Shown piece after piece: positions 24,218 to 36,905 of a stretch of 64,000 nt of DNA. The stretch's first letter is position 1, and each line of letters starts with the position of its first letter. The notes beneath the pieces were generated by a model that was given only the letters and a program-made list of their open reading frames with translations, had not been told where the DNA came from and searched no databases. Where the stretch lies: positions 179,162 to 243,161 of the forward strand of contig VIRR01000494.1 in NCBI GenBank assembly GCA_008638375.1, read 5' to 3'. This DNA comes from Nyssa sinensis. Taxonomy: Eukaryota; Streptophyta; Magnoliopsida; Cornales; Nyssaceae. The translations under genes were made by a program, and so were the position numbers.

Positions 24218-25771
24218 GGGTGGGTGCAAGAGATGGAGGGGTTGTTATATTGATTTGTAAGTGTTGACAGAGGAGGGGTAAAACAAGAAAACTGCATTGA
24301 GACTGAAGCGGGGGGGGGGGGGAACAGAAGTGAAAACAAAGAAGAGGAGTGAAACAGAGCAAGAAGATCGGGACTGAGGCTATGGAATTCAGAAAGTGAA
24401 GCCGAGGTGACTCGGGAAGAACACTGTTGCGCACACGCTTAGAATGGGGTAAGCTAGATCAATTCTATTTTTTAAAATTTTAAGCACAAAGTATAGATTT
24501 GAATGTAGGGTCTTAAGGATCATGGAAAGAGGATGATTTTAAAACAAAAATGAAGAAAAATGGGTTAGAAATAAAGGAGAAATCAGCACTTACAGGTTGT
24601 GGTGTTTGAGTTAGTTTGAGTGATTTTTTGCATTAAACCCTGTTTAAATCATAAGGAAATTATCCCCTTAGGTGCAGGAAATCAATAGGAATTTATTTGG
24701 ATCAAAACCGTAGAAGAAAAGGGTAGAAAGTGAGGGAGAAAAGGGCTGGCCGGAAAACCACACAACTCCACCGGAGCTGCGGTTTTTCCTATTTTGGGAA
24801 ACATCTAACGCTCCAATCCTGAAACAGAGAGTAGATTTGAGTTGCCCAAGACCTGTAGGTTCGAACCCCACTGAAAAATGCAAGAAAAGCAGTCGTCGGC
24901 GAGTCGCCGTTGACGGAAGAGATGATCGGCACTACACTAGAGGGAGACGCGCTGCTCGGTTTTGTTTCTTGATTTGGGCCAAACCAAGTCAGGTTAGAAC
25001 CGACCCACCTATTCAGAGGGCTTCCCAACACTGTTTTTTTATGGGTTATGTTTAAAATTTTAGATTGGGGGGTGATTGATTGTGAAGGAGAAGCTATCCA
25101 TTGTTTAGCTTATAAGTGTACAAGAAATAGAAAAAAGAAAAAAATTGCACAAGGGCTGGATGCCCCGTGACCAAGGGGGAAAGGGTGAGAAGAACATACC
25201 ACTGTGCCACTAAGGCACATGTGATCAAGTTGGGCTCAAATAATATATGTATTGGTTACATTTAATTAACCTAAAAAATTAGTTTAAATTAATTAAATTC
25301 GAATTAAATTCTAACGTGTAAATTAGTCTAATGAATAGTGTAAACTTACTGTTTTGGACCTTCTAGATCTAATGGTGAGGTCCGTTTCACGAGACGGAGT
25401 CCCAAAAAATAAAATACCCGTAGAAATGCCAAAATGACTAAAATGCCCTTAAGTCGAAGATGAGTCAAACGGACTCCGATTGAGTTAAGTAAATAGTCTA
25501 TTTTTATTATTTCAAACCTTCTAGATTCAATGGTGAAGTCCAATTTATGAAAACAGAACTCAAAAAATAGAGACACATGAAAGACCATTTTACCCTTGGG
25601 TAAATTAGATCGAATAAAAGTCGTAAAAGTATAAATTAATAAAAGAGACATTTAGAGTAGCAAGGCATAAATTCGATAAATGACATTTAAGCAAAAATAT
25701 GTTTACCGATATATATAGGAGACTCGAAAGGAAAAGGGAAGGTCACGGAATACTAAGACGCATTGATAAGG

Positions 25772-28700
25772 TGTCACGCCCTGAATTCCCATGAACCTGA
25801 GGCACGAATGTAACGAAACTAAAATCAAATAAAATAAAAGATAATCTAATAAATTTAATTAAACATGCGTTCCTTTCCTTTAATACATAAACATATAAAG
25901 CACGTACAATGAACATATATTTCATGTCAGTTGGGCTTAAGCCCTTACATCTCAAAGTATGCTCCCAAGGGCCAAAATCATTCTAAGCTCATGTCTCCTC
26001 CACTCTGCAAAACTTTCTTAAGTCTCAAGTGTTGGGAGCTTCATCTGTAATATGTTATCCCACGAATGGGTCAGCTCAACTGCTGGTATAATATAATGCT
26101 AATGTAAGGAACAAAATTAAGGTGTGGCATGTGCAAGTGTACAGTTATATCTACATGTCATTCAATATCATCCATACAATGTACTAGTAATAATCTACAT
26201 GTCATCCAACTCATTAACATAATTTAAGGCGTGGCATGTGCAAGTGTACATTCATTTCTACATGCCTCCCTAATCATCATACAATGTACTGATCATATCC
26301 ATAAAACATCCATACAAACTCTATGCCACATCCATGAATTCATTCATACGATGTAATGAAAATGTGCGTGACACACCCGCACAACTCTATGTCACACCTA
26401 TGTCAACTCTATGCCACACTCATGTCAACTCTATGCCATGTCAACTCTATGCCACACCCATGTCAACTCTATACCACACCCATGTCAACTCCATGCCACA
26501 CCCATGCCTCGCTTTACGGTCCTTCCCCGCTGGCCTGCAAGTACCACAGTATGTCTCGCTTCACTGTCCGGACCCCGTTTGGCATGCGGGTACCAATGGC
26601 CAATTTTTTGGGTTTTTCACCATAGGATGTACACCCTCATAATGCACAGCACCACGTGCTCAACCCACACTATGTTCCAAGGAATCACACTATGCCAAGT
26701 GTTCTGATTCCACCATGCCATAATGTAATTTCAATAAAGCATCTTACCCACACATGAACCGTGTTTTAGATAATTCATTACACAATAACATTCCAATCAC
26801 AAAATCCCTTCATCAAGGGTACATGCCATACATAGTCCATTTAAACACATGCTTTAAGTCACATATTTCATAATCTCAACAATTCTCGAAAATATAATTC
26901 ACACATTATGCTAACACATGGAATATACATATAGTCATGCTCCACATCCATCACTTCACCAAAATTTCAAAACGATAACAAGAAACACATAAGTACATAA
27001 GCAATCAAACAAATATGTGAATCATCAAGTCAACATGGTAATTACTCCTAAACTTAATCATATTTCTTACTTAGCACAATATATCATACCTTACGGGTTT
27101 GTCTCAACCCAAGAAGTCATACTCGTAGTGTAGCGGAACTAACAGTAAGAATGCAGAAGGTTAGACCACCCTTCTTTTGCCTTTCAGTGTTCCTAAAATC
27201 ATGAAATATAACTCAGTTCATTTGCTACTTGAATTATGCTATTCATCAAATTTTATGTCTTCATTTATAAGTTTCTATTTTGCCAAAATAAAATCTACTA
27301 TTGAGTCTGAAACTTCAAAAAAAGTCAATTTAGACTTTCGCAAAATTGAATTTGGACATCCGAGCTAAAAAAGGCAAAACGGTCATTTTGCACTTTTACA
27401 GGTCCTTACATCCCGAGGCCTCTTTTAGCAAATTGGACTCTACGGTTGAGTCCAGAATGGTTGAGATAATAAAATTTCACTATTTGTTTACTTTAATCGG
27501 AGTTCGTTTGACTGCATTTTAACTCAAAGGCATTTTGGTCTTTTACTCTTTCATGCTTCGCATTGTTCGGTGCTTCGTTTGCTAGTATGGACTCCACCGT
27601 TGAGTCCAGAATGTCCGAGATGATTAAAATGGACTATCTTTTATGTCTCTTTGACCCTGGGTATCGTTAGGAGTATTACCGTTATTTATCATTTGCGTGT
27701 CTTTATTTTTTGGGACTTAATTTCCCAAATCGGACCCCACCATTGAGTCCGGAATGCCCGAATTAGTAGAAATATACTATTCATTTATTTATTTTGGACT
27801 TCGTTTGACTTATTTAATGTCTAAGGGTAAAATAGTCATTTTACCCAATTAATAAAATAATTAAATAAATTATTTTTATTTTATTATTTTTCAGAAGTGC
27901 ATTTGCATAAAAATTTCAAAAATTAGGCCAGAATATAATTTTGTAGAACTGATGGGGTCAAACCGTAAATAATTAAAGTTCTGGTTTAATTCTTTAAATT
28001 TTAAATAGTAAACCAGAGGGTTTGTTTTGTTTTAGTTTTAAGTGAATCGGTCCATAGTCTCACTGAACCAACAGGTCTGACCGATTCAACATGTCATGCT
28101 GACGTCATGCTGACGTCAGCCCTATATTATTAAAACACATTCCCTCAAAACGGCGTAGCTGCAGTACAGTTTTGTGTTTGGTCAGGTTTTGACCCGACCC
28201 GAGCCAAAGTCCAGCCCAACAAGGTCATCTCCCTCACCCGATTTTCTGGTAGACTACCCTAGGGTTCCGTCGCTATCTCCGGCAACGGCGACCACTTCCG
28301 ATTAGATTTTGACTCTATTTCAATGGAATTTTCTTTAGTTTCTCATGGAGATTACCTATCCAAACTTGGTTTTCAATTTGGTTCATTAAATATCCACGAA
28401 TCTGAGGAAGACTGTAGCTCCGGCCTAAGTTTTTGAATTTTTGCTCATATTCTTTGACTGTTTTCTTTCATTTCTTTCCCTAAATTCTTCCTGCATGGTA
28501 GAGGATTAGTTCTTCTTCATTTGAATAAGTTTTTAAAGCAAAAAATTCTAAAACTAAATTATCCTATAAGACCTGTAACTCACTTTTTCTCACTGATTTT
28601 TCAACCATTTTAGTTGGTTCTTTTTGCATTAGGTTTCATATTTCAAGCTCTACCAAGCCCTAGAATCAAACTTACTATTCATGCTCTAAAAAAATTAAAA

Positions 28701-29340
28701 ACAGAAATGAACCACTCACTTATTTTCTGAGTTTTTCAGGTGCAGTCTCTCCCTTCCTCTTCTGTTTCCTTTCTTCTCCACTTCTGGATATCAGAGCTTT
28801 TTTCTCAGTCTCTCACTTGATCTCTTTCCCTCTGTTTTCCCTCTAACCCATACATACACTCAACCTATACACACAGATATAAGCACCACCCCACACGCAA
28901 GTCAGCTACAACCCCCTTTTTTTCTCTCTTCCCACATCCCTTTCTGACCTTCCTTCCTGTCCATCACAGCCTTGCATTTAATGTGGCTTGTGCTTTTGGA
29001 TTACATATATATATATATATTATATCACACACACACCCACTTGCACACACACACATCCAGCCATCCTCACAGCACACACATACTGCACACACACAATAGT
29101 ACACACACACTGCTGTCCCCCACTCCCTTTTATGTATATGTATATATATATATATAATTCACTACATATACATACATACAATACATTAAACATGTATATA
29201 TATATACACACATACACATGGACAACATACATATCACACATGCACAATATATACATATATATATATATATATATCTACACATTTTATATTTACGCACTTA
29301 TCAAAAAAAAAATTCATTCCAAAATTTTTGGATCTTTACA
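25772..29340 (-). mobile_element. Solo LTR 2 (3569 bp), nested in solo LTR 3
   Basis: It starts TGTCACGCCCTGAATTCC and ends TTGGATCTTTACA. The 5-bp duplication taagg lies directly outside both ends (25767-25771 and 29341-29345). There is no internal region or PBS next to it. It is the same family and same minus orientation as solo LTR 1, with a close match over most of its length. A (CA)n/(TA)n-rich segment at 29003-29275 gives artefactual Tyr-Ile frames. It lacks the polymerase fragment found in the LARD LTRs. Confidence 0.9.
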
Positions 29341-30590
29341 TAAGGTAAGTAAACTTTTATCTCTTATACGTGGTTTTCCAAGCTACGCTCTTTCTGTTAC
29401 TGCCAAAACTTGTACGCATATATGTACCCACTGTGATTGTTCCCACCATTGATATTGTCCTATCTGGTGGAGGCCTATTGATTGATATCTCATGATTTGA
29501 TTCATTGTAATGATACCTATCATTGTATGCTTATGTCATGTTATTTCATACCTTATACACGAGAGAATCTTGATTTATAATTAAATGTCGAGATTGTGAA
29601 TGGAAAAATGGTGATGGAGGTGTTTTTATCGATTGACTGGACCTTCGAGTCAATTGACAGGATCTATGGGCCAATTGACAGGACCTACGGGTCGAATCCG
29701 TAATCGGACATATGGTGATGGGAATTTTCTTACATATAGAGTTATGAGGCTATTTTATATGCATTGACAGTTCTCTCATTAATTGTACTTGACTGTGACC
29801 GTTTTACTGTGGCAGTATTTATGTTGATTGCGATCATTGGGCCTATTCTATATTCATGCTACACTGTTACTCATGATTGTTATTGTACCTTATCATTCAT
29901 TGGCCATTGTGGCATTTTATAGTTAACTGCAACCGTTGTCATGACTGGCTATCATGTTTCCCTTGAGTTATTTTTTCTATGTAATCCCTAACCCATATTG
30001 GAGATAGGCTTTTACTTACTGAGCTTTGTTAGCTTACCCCTTTATTATATTTTTCAGGTGAGAATGCTACGGAACCACAATAGGAGATTCAGAGCGTAGA
30101 GAGACGGTTGAGGAGCACAATAGAATACACTAGTTTCTCCCATGCACTCACCACCTAAAAGTGGTTTATGCTTGGTTTATGTTGGGTTATGTCAAACTTA
30201 TTTTCAGTTTTTGAACAATGTTGTAATAAGGCTTCCTTACTTTAATGTTATGGTTACATTGTTTATTGTTATCATTGGTAAAAGAATGAAAAAAGTAGGA
30301 ACGGTCATTGGGCCGGCCTCACGACACGAGATCCGCATAAGGTGAGTTTCAGGTCGTGACATAATCAATCACTTTCACAAGATGAGAACATGGTCATTCA
30401 GCACAGTTACAGATCTGATGGTTGCCGAGGAATAGATCCTATCAATGGAAAAAAGTCTTTGAAATGCTCAACTGCAATGAGCAACAAAAAGTCAAGCTAG
30501 CCACTTTCATGCTGCAAAGTGAGGCTCGCCAATGGTGGTTGATGACAAGAAGTGAAAAACCCGACATGACATGGGATAGGTTGGTAGAAG

Positions 30591-31104
30591 CATAGTTATC
30601 AAAATCGGATCGAACGATGAACCGGTAAAGGGGCTCATTCATGGTTCAACCGATTTTATAATTAATATATTAAAAATATACATAAATATATTAAAAATTA
30701 AGAAAATAACAAGAATTTTTTTTGATTATTTAGTGATAAATAACAAAATATAAGCATAATCATTGAAATTATCTTAATGTATAAGTTTAATATATTTGTA
30801 TACATAACAAAAATACATGCAACAATATCTCATTTTATACCAAATTTCATCATTTAATCATCAAATATAAGAAGTTTTGTGAGAAAAAAAAAATTGTAAG
30901 TGATAAAAAAACCAAAGGTGGTTCAACTGACTCTTTTAAAAAATAGGCCGGTTCACTCAGTTTTTTAAAAAATACGTCGGTTCACTTGGTTTTTTCCAGT
31001 TCTTTAGCAAAAATGGTATATTAGTCAAACTAAACCGGTTTAATTCCCGGTTCCCAATTCAACCGGTTGAAACCGACTGATTCGGTCCGATTCTGATAAC
31101 TATG
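30591..31104. mobile_element. 514-bp hAT-like non-autonomous DNA element
   Basis: The terminal inverted repeats are CATAGTTATCAAAATCGGA and, at the other end in reverse complement, CATAGTTATCAGAATCGGA: 19 bp with one mismatch. The flanking 8-bp direct repeats are ggtagaag (30583-30590) and ggtagaaa (31105-31112), one mismatch. An 8-bp duplication and a CA start fit the hAT superfamily. The interior is AT-rich with repeated 'ccggttcaa' words and has no transposase. Removing it with one duplication copy joins the gag reading frame. Confidence 0.85.
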
Positions 31105-31802
31105 GGTAGAAATGTTCTATGAACTCTATTTCCTTGCCCTGTTTAAGGAACAAAAAGAGAGAGAGTTTTTAGATTTGAAATAGAGTGATGTGTCAGTAAC
31201 CCAATATGCCGCCCAATTCACTCAACTATCCAGATTTTCTCCACATATAGTGAAGCTGGAAGGAAAGATGGCCAGGAGGTTTGAACAAGGACTGTGTCCC
31301 GGTCTCCACACCCGTGTATCAGCATTTAACTTACCCAATTACTTTGAAACTCTAAAAAAGGCACTGCTCATTGAAAATGAGCTTAATGAAGTAAGACAAG
31401 GTCGAGAGCAAACCAAGAGGAGATTCGGCGAGAGCTTCAAGAAGGTTACAAGGACTTATGCAATGAAGAAACGCATAACGAGATCCTTCCGAAACAGAAA
31501 CCAGAAGATGGTGCTATCACTGTGGAAAGGAATGCCACATAGTTGTGAACTGTTCCAAAGACAACCAAGCCCTACCTATTCATGGTTCAGCCCTTGCCAA
31601 TCCTTTAGGAAGAAACCGGTTGTTACTCCGGTCGTAGACTAGAACATGGGAAAGGAAACCCAGACTAGGTCTAGGAGAGTATTCGCATTGACTCCAAGGG
31701 AAACCTCCACAGCCAACACAGTAGTTGTAGGTACACTTACTCTTTGTGGTATCCTTGCATATACATTACTTGATTCTGGTTTTATGCATTCTTTTGTAGC
31801 AC

Positions 31803-32937
31803 CCAAATTTTAAATAAAATGAATTTTAGTAAATTCAATATATATATATATATATATAGTAATTTTTTGTTGGACAATTTTTGTGTTCGACCTTTAACCT
31901 TTTCAAATAACGTGTCATTTTTCCCACCACACTTAAGATTAGAACAATCATTAAAAATTATAATGGTAAAAAAATCTTATTCTTATTTAACCTGCATTTT
32001 TGATTGATTGGTAATGTACATTCATATATTTTCTAATATTAGAATAGTATTTTTCAGCAACCATCTGTACTTAATTGCGTGAAAATTTGAGAGACTATTT
32101 ATTATTAAAGCCAATTTTTGACTAATTTTGATTGGTTCATATAAATTAATCCAAGTTGTTATGTTACCCAAATATCAAAAATCCCAATTTAAACTCCAAA
32201 ATGCCCATTTCAAAAATGTAACTGTTTATCCAAACATGCCTACAACAATCTATCACACATGAAATGTACATGTGCTTTTAAATTTTGTTTATTTTTTATT
32301 TTTTAATTAAAACTATATAGTTAAATAATATGTATATATTTACACATATGACACATTAAATTATGACAGGTAAGAGATTCTAACTATCTTGTTGGAGCCA
32401 AGCAGTGTCCTAAAAAGAATTGGACGCACTCCAGGCAGCACCAACGAATACAGTACAAACTTAAAACGGAGTAGCCAAAGCTAACAAAAGGTGCAGCGCA
32501 ACATGAACCAAAAGATAGCCAGCCACACAAGGAAGGAAGCAACCTCCCACCAGGGAAAGCTTAAACCAAAACAAAAATCAAAGAACAGAGCCACACACAA
32601 CCAGCACTCGTTTACACTTGAAATATACTCTGTTAGGCCAGAGTCATGCTAAATTCCCTGTTTTGAAAAGAGTTATTCTCAAATACTCCTCCATTTCGAA
32701 GCTGGGCTGCAATGGCGGAGATAGCATCCTTAAAAATTTGACCTGGCTCTCAACATTTAGTACTAATAAAAAAATAAACATAAATATATAGAGTAATACA
32801 AGTCTACCCAAGATATGTTATTTGTCACTTGCTACACATAGGACAGTGCAAACGGATAAAAATAACATATTGAAAAAAATGAAAAAGATGAGTCTGAGGC
32901 GATCAAATTCATATGTGACAATGAGTGGACTAACCTC
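31803..32937. other. Intergenic, no gene seen
   Basis: AT-rich DNA with a (TA)n run at 31838-31857. A 200-bp segment at 32395-32600 has mixed composition ('ccaagcagtgtcctaaaaag') and could be an old repeat. The last 100-200 bases may hold the 3' UTR of the DUF247 gene. Confidence 0.5.
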
Positions 32938-35863
32938 TCAATTACCGTTACCCGGATGTGGGAAGGCTGCGAAGTAGGTCTGGACGGCAGTCAGAAAAAG
33001 TAAAAAAATCCCAGCCAAAAAGGCGATGATAGTCCAGGGACTCCTCAAATAGTCGCGAATCACTTCGTTCAACCATGCTTTTAACCTAGGCCTCCACTTA
33101 GATGCAATGTAGTTCCCCATTTCCCATTTGACATCTTTGTAATCATCAGGCTGAGGCTCCACCGCAGCACCTATTTTATTGATGAAGTTGGCCAATTGAT
33201 CCTCATTTCCCTGGATGTTTTTTAGGATGCCTGCGGACTGCACGACCTTTACATCATCCACATTGTCAATGAGTAAATCAAGAAACTTTACATAAGAGCT
33301 AAATTCAAATTCATTTTCCGTACACGCTTCTGTGCAATTGCGTTTATAAAAAAGGTCTTTGTTAAATCATTGAAGATTAGTGGAGGAAGTGTCAGCCTTC
33401 CATACAGGAAGCAACTGAAATGAATGTCACTCAACCGACCAAAGATGCTGGGCCTCAAAGAAATTTCAGTGGGGCCGGCTGTGAGCTCCTTCACGCTGCG
33501 GACCAAGGAGATATTCTCTTCCTTTTTTCGGCTCTTAAACCAGCAATTCCGTTTCTTGTTGAGATTGCAACGTGATTTGCCTATCCATTGTTTTCGTTGT
33601 AGATCAAGAAGATGTAGAGGGTTTGGATAAAATTCAAACACCAAAAATGAATCAAGCGGTTCGAAGGATGGACCGATTCCTTTTGTACAATAACCAATAT
33701 AAAGAGTAAGAATAAACTTGACATAAATTTTGTTGAACCCTTTCTCTTCGTACAACTTCTCGAGGACTTGAAAAGGGAGCTGATTTTCCAGTATTAATAT
33801 GTCCTGTTGCACCGATTTTACAGTGTCTTTTGTCATCCCCAACTTCTCCATCGTAGAAAAAATGATGCAATGAATGAACATGATAATGAAACACCCATCA
33901 AGGAGCATCATCTTTATGAACTCCATTTCATTCATTTCCTTCGTCGAATCCTTCTCATACCAGTTCCTAAATTCTTTGATCTTCTTTGCAAAATCGGTAA
34001 TTAATTGGCCATCTAGCGTAATCCTCTTACCCTCGTTTAGATTGAAGAACAATATTACCGCCCTCTCCTTCACAGCCTCCATTTCACGGATTTTGGGATT
34101 GAGATTTTTATGGTGATAAGGACCGATTGAAACCACACTAGGTTCATAGTAACTCGTGAAACCCATTTTATCTCGAAGCTTGTTTGGAACCTTGGGTATC
34201 TTTGGCAGGTCACGATGCTGAGGTTGATCTGTAATCTTCTGCTCGTCGGCACGTGAGCGTATTGCATTGAGCCACTCCTCCCACTTCACTGTTAGGAAAT
34301 TTCGAACAAAGCATGGATTTATGGAATTCAATAAAATCAATTGGAAAAAAATGCATATACACAACTATTTGATTTTCAAGTGTTGTTTTTTTCTTTCTCG
34401 AGCCGGAATTTAAGGGCAGATTTGCAATGGGGGCCTGGGGGCAGGTGTCCCCACTGAAATTCCAAAAATAAAAGGGGTTAGTTTATAATTTAAATTTTTT
34501 TTATATTTTGCGCCCAATAAATAAATTATTTTAAATATTGCCCCCAGCCTCTAAATGTGTCTCTGTCACTCTCAAGAGTTAACTTCTATGGCTCTTTTTT
34601 CTCATCTTTTCACGGCACCGCCTCTCTCTCTCTCTCTCTCTTCCGCTCCTCTCTCTCTCTCTTTCTATCTCTCTCCCTGTAGTCTACGCTTCTCTCTGTC
34701 AATTAAGTCTCTCTCCTGTCTACATGTCTCTCCAGTCTTCTCTCTCGTCTAGTTCTCTCTCTCTGACTTCCCGAATCTGTAAACCATTCTGAAAAAATGG
34801 CTTCTGTTAATTCATATCCGGTTACGGCTGTTATTCGTCAAGGTCTTCTATAAGAAGCTCGTCAATTTTTTTTGTTTCACTGAGCGTTGTTGGAACAACT
34901 CAAGTATGTTTGCTATGTGTTGATGAGGTTTGAATGGTAGGTGTTGGGGGTTTGGAATACTATCATTTTTCTTTAGGAGATTTTTCTTGGGATTTTTGTT
35001 TCACTAGATTTTCCTTGTTTGTAGAAACATTCACCTTTGATTTAGCAAAAAAAATATCATTCATTTCAGTTTCAGATATGTATTTAAATTGAATGGTAGA
35101 ATATGGCCTGTGCGATGAACTCGGGAAGGCTGAGAAACCTTAGATATGTAGTATCCATATGAAATTACCTTTTGAAATGTTTTAAATTGTAAAGATTATT
35201 GTTAACCTATGAGTTTCTTAATATCCATTCATGGCATTTTGTGCTTGATTATTGTCAGATGGACCAAGAATTCGATGGGTCAAGGCCTTAGTGTTGCAAT
35301 TGATGATTCAGTCACTCAACGCCTATGTAAAGTTAACTCTCTAAAAGAAAAGAGTGTTGGTTGTACAGAAGAAATATTTGTGATCATTCTAAGCACTTAG
35401 GAGAGATTTGAATTAACCGCACGAGTACATGTGGTTCTAAAGATACCGTTATAGAGTTTGTTTAATAGGCAATTAGGAGAAACTTGGGTTAACCTACTGA
35501 GGATGTGTGGTTAGGTGGAAAATATGATACTCCGATCCTATATATTAATTAGTATCTAAGGCACTACAAATCTTGCTACTATTAATTTGGGACAACAAAT
35601 TTAGAGTGTTACATTCAAAGTATTGATCGACATGGGCAAATTAACAGTAACCCACGTCTCTACATAAACGAACCAGCATTACCTCTATCATCCTCGTCGT
35701 GAGTAGCTATACTGATAGCATGCTGGCTGACTCCACTAGCTGGATCAACATCTTTTCCAACTGGCTTCTTCTCTTGCTGCAGCTCCTCCATGGATCTGCC
35801 AACTTGATTGTCTTCTTTTCCAACGTGCTTCGTCTCTTGTTGCAACTGCTTCATCGAAATCAT
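32938..35863 (-). pseudogene. DUF247 (UPF0481-type) membrane protein gene, two exons, one frameshift
   Basis: Exon 1 is 35863-35683 and exon 2 is 34288-32938. The donor AGAG|GTAATG and acceptor CCTAACAG|TGAAG join in phase to give a Val codon. The DUF247 landmarks in exon 2 are IPKVPNKLRD, YEPSVVSIGPYHH, MEAVKERA, MLLDGCFIIMF, DILILENQLPFQVLEKLY, LRPSIFG, FINAIA and, near the C-terminus, SPWTIIAFLAGIFLLFLTAV, a single membrane segment before a short tail. Near 33333 one base is missing: the frame after FINAIA jumps to TEACTENEFEFSSYVKFLDL, the conserved pre-membrane block. In the original frame a stop follows at about 33288. Total length is about 510 residues, within the family range. Exon 1 encodes a hydrophilic leader with a tandem repeat. 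DUF247 proteins have no known enzyme activity; some grass members act in self-incompatibility. It could be a recent pseudogene, or a sequencing error could explain the single shift. Confidence 0.85.
34289..35682 (-). other. Intron of the DUF247 gene (1394 bp)
   Basis: GT at 35682-35681 and AG at 34290-34289 on the minus strand. The intron contains a CT-rich tract (34620-34760) and a G-rich patch 'gggggcctgggggcag' (34428-34444). I see no other gene. The model is inferred from splice consensus, phase agreement and the lack of a convincing start at 34364. Confidence 0.7.
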
Positions 35864-36905
35864 CAGTCAAACCATGCCTAAAATTGCCGATATAGAAGAA
35901 GTCTGCACAAGATATCCATAAAATTCAATAAAAACACTATGAATTTATATTGGGCAGTGAAGTTGGAATGGCTTACAGTAGGTTTCAGTAAAACTTCATA
36001 TAGCTACGTATTGAAATTAATTAAGCGTACTCAGGATTGAATTTTTGTATTATTCTTTTTTCTTTTTCGCTTTTGTTTCTTCATGAATCGACAATCTTGT
36101 CTCCAACGCAGTCTCGTATGAGTAGTTGAAAGAGTACGTAATGGTGAACTGCTAGAAAGAACACTGTTAATTCTAGTTATGTTTGAAGATTTTATTTTCT
36201 TATTTTTTTTGTGGTTACACATACACATATAATGGTGCATAATTACTTGGTTAATTGAGTATAAGGTTAATTACAAACAACTATTTATTATGCATAATAG
36301 TAAGGCGCTATTTTGTGTGAAATATGACGCAAAATTTAGTGGGCGATTTAATTGGGCTATCTTTGTACTCCAAAGGTCTTATTTGAATTTCTTTGTATAT
36401 AATGGCTTAGTATTTGATTAATAACAAAAGTAACCAAGAACGTACATATATCACTTATTTTATTCTCTTCTTTCTTCTAATTTATCTTCAATTTTGTTAT
36501 TAATAATAATTTTGCTATATTATTGTATCAAAAATAACATTAAGGTGAACATTAAGGTGATTCAAGAGCATTAATGAAATCTTATTGCTAGCTATATTAC
36601 TTGGAAAAGAAATTCTTGCATCTACCATAGGTGGGTGGTCAACAGTGGTACTACAACCAAATAGCGGGCCATGAAAGAATATGGCCAGTCGTGTTAACAT
36701 TAACGTCTAATTGGAATTTGTGGAACCAACAATTAATGAAGAATGGTGAGAAACTTGTAGTCTATGAAGTCAGCAAAGCAAAAGTGAAATTACAAAAGTG
36801 GAAGAATAGCTTAGTTTGGATATGTTTCGGGGGCCAAACCCCCCTTGGATTCAACACTGGCTAGGAAATGGAGGAACTTTGGCAAAATTGTTTATTCTTT
36901 TTTAA
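35864..36905. other. Intergenic, possible DUF247 promoter side
   Basis: No domain is recognisable. A 77-codon plus frame at 36631-36864 has no family resemblance I can name. The 200-300 bases above 35863 would be the promoter and 5' leader of the DUF247 gene. I cannot point to a TATA box with confidence. Confidence 0.4.

Larger units (their letters stand above)
23721..30361 (+). mobile_element. Solo LTR 3 (plus orientation), containing solo LTR 2
   Basis: It starts TGTAATACCCTGATCC and ends AGGTCGTGACA. The 5-bp duplication taatc sits immediately outside (23716-23720 and 30362-30366). After removal of the nested LTR it is about 3.07 kb. Its right part (29346-30361) has 'gagctttgttagcttacccc', a typical gypsy LTR R/U5 region. 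It also carries (TA)n at 23941, (GA)n at 24003-24041 and 24171-24214, and a G-run at 24311. tRNA-like words occur near 24860 and, in reverse, near 25160-25215. It sits inside the gag relic. Confidence 0.88.
23629..31802 (+). pseudogene. Ty3/gypsy gag-protease relic, split by three insertions
   Basis: Pieces are 23629-23720, 30367-30590 and 31105-31802. The first ends ...TTINNEL and continues past the solo LTR with INHFHKMRTW. The capsid (retrotransposon gag) domain follows as WKKVFEMLNCNEQQKVKLA and EARQWWLM...WDRLVE, and resumes beyond the hAT-like element with MFYELYFLALFKEQK, then SVTQYAAQFTQLSRFSPHI, ARRFEQGL and LLIENELNEVRQ (to 31642). A later frame has LLDSGFMHSFVA (31765-31801), the aspartic protease active site. 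There are several stops and shifts. No RT follows. Confidence 0.82.

Noticed and set aside
23940..24434. 164-codon minus frame rich in Ser-Leu
   Set aside because: It is generated by the two (GA)n runs inside solo LTR 3.
25772..29340. LTR of a full element whose partner is solo LTR 1
   Set aside because: It has its own perfect taagg duplication on both sides and no adjacent PBS or PPT.
33288..34364. DUF247 as a single exon starting MCICIFF at 34364
   Set aside because: The first 25 residues are unlike the family. A good acceptor (CCTAACAG) precedes KWEEWL, and an upstream exon joins in phase.
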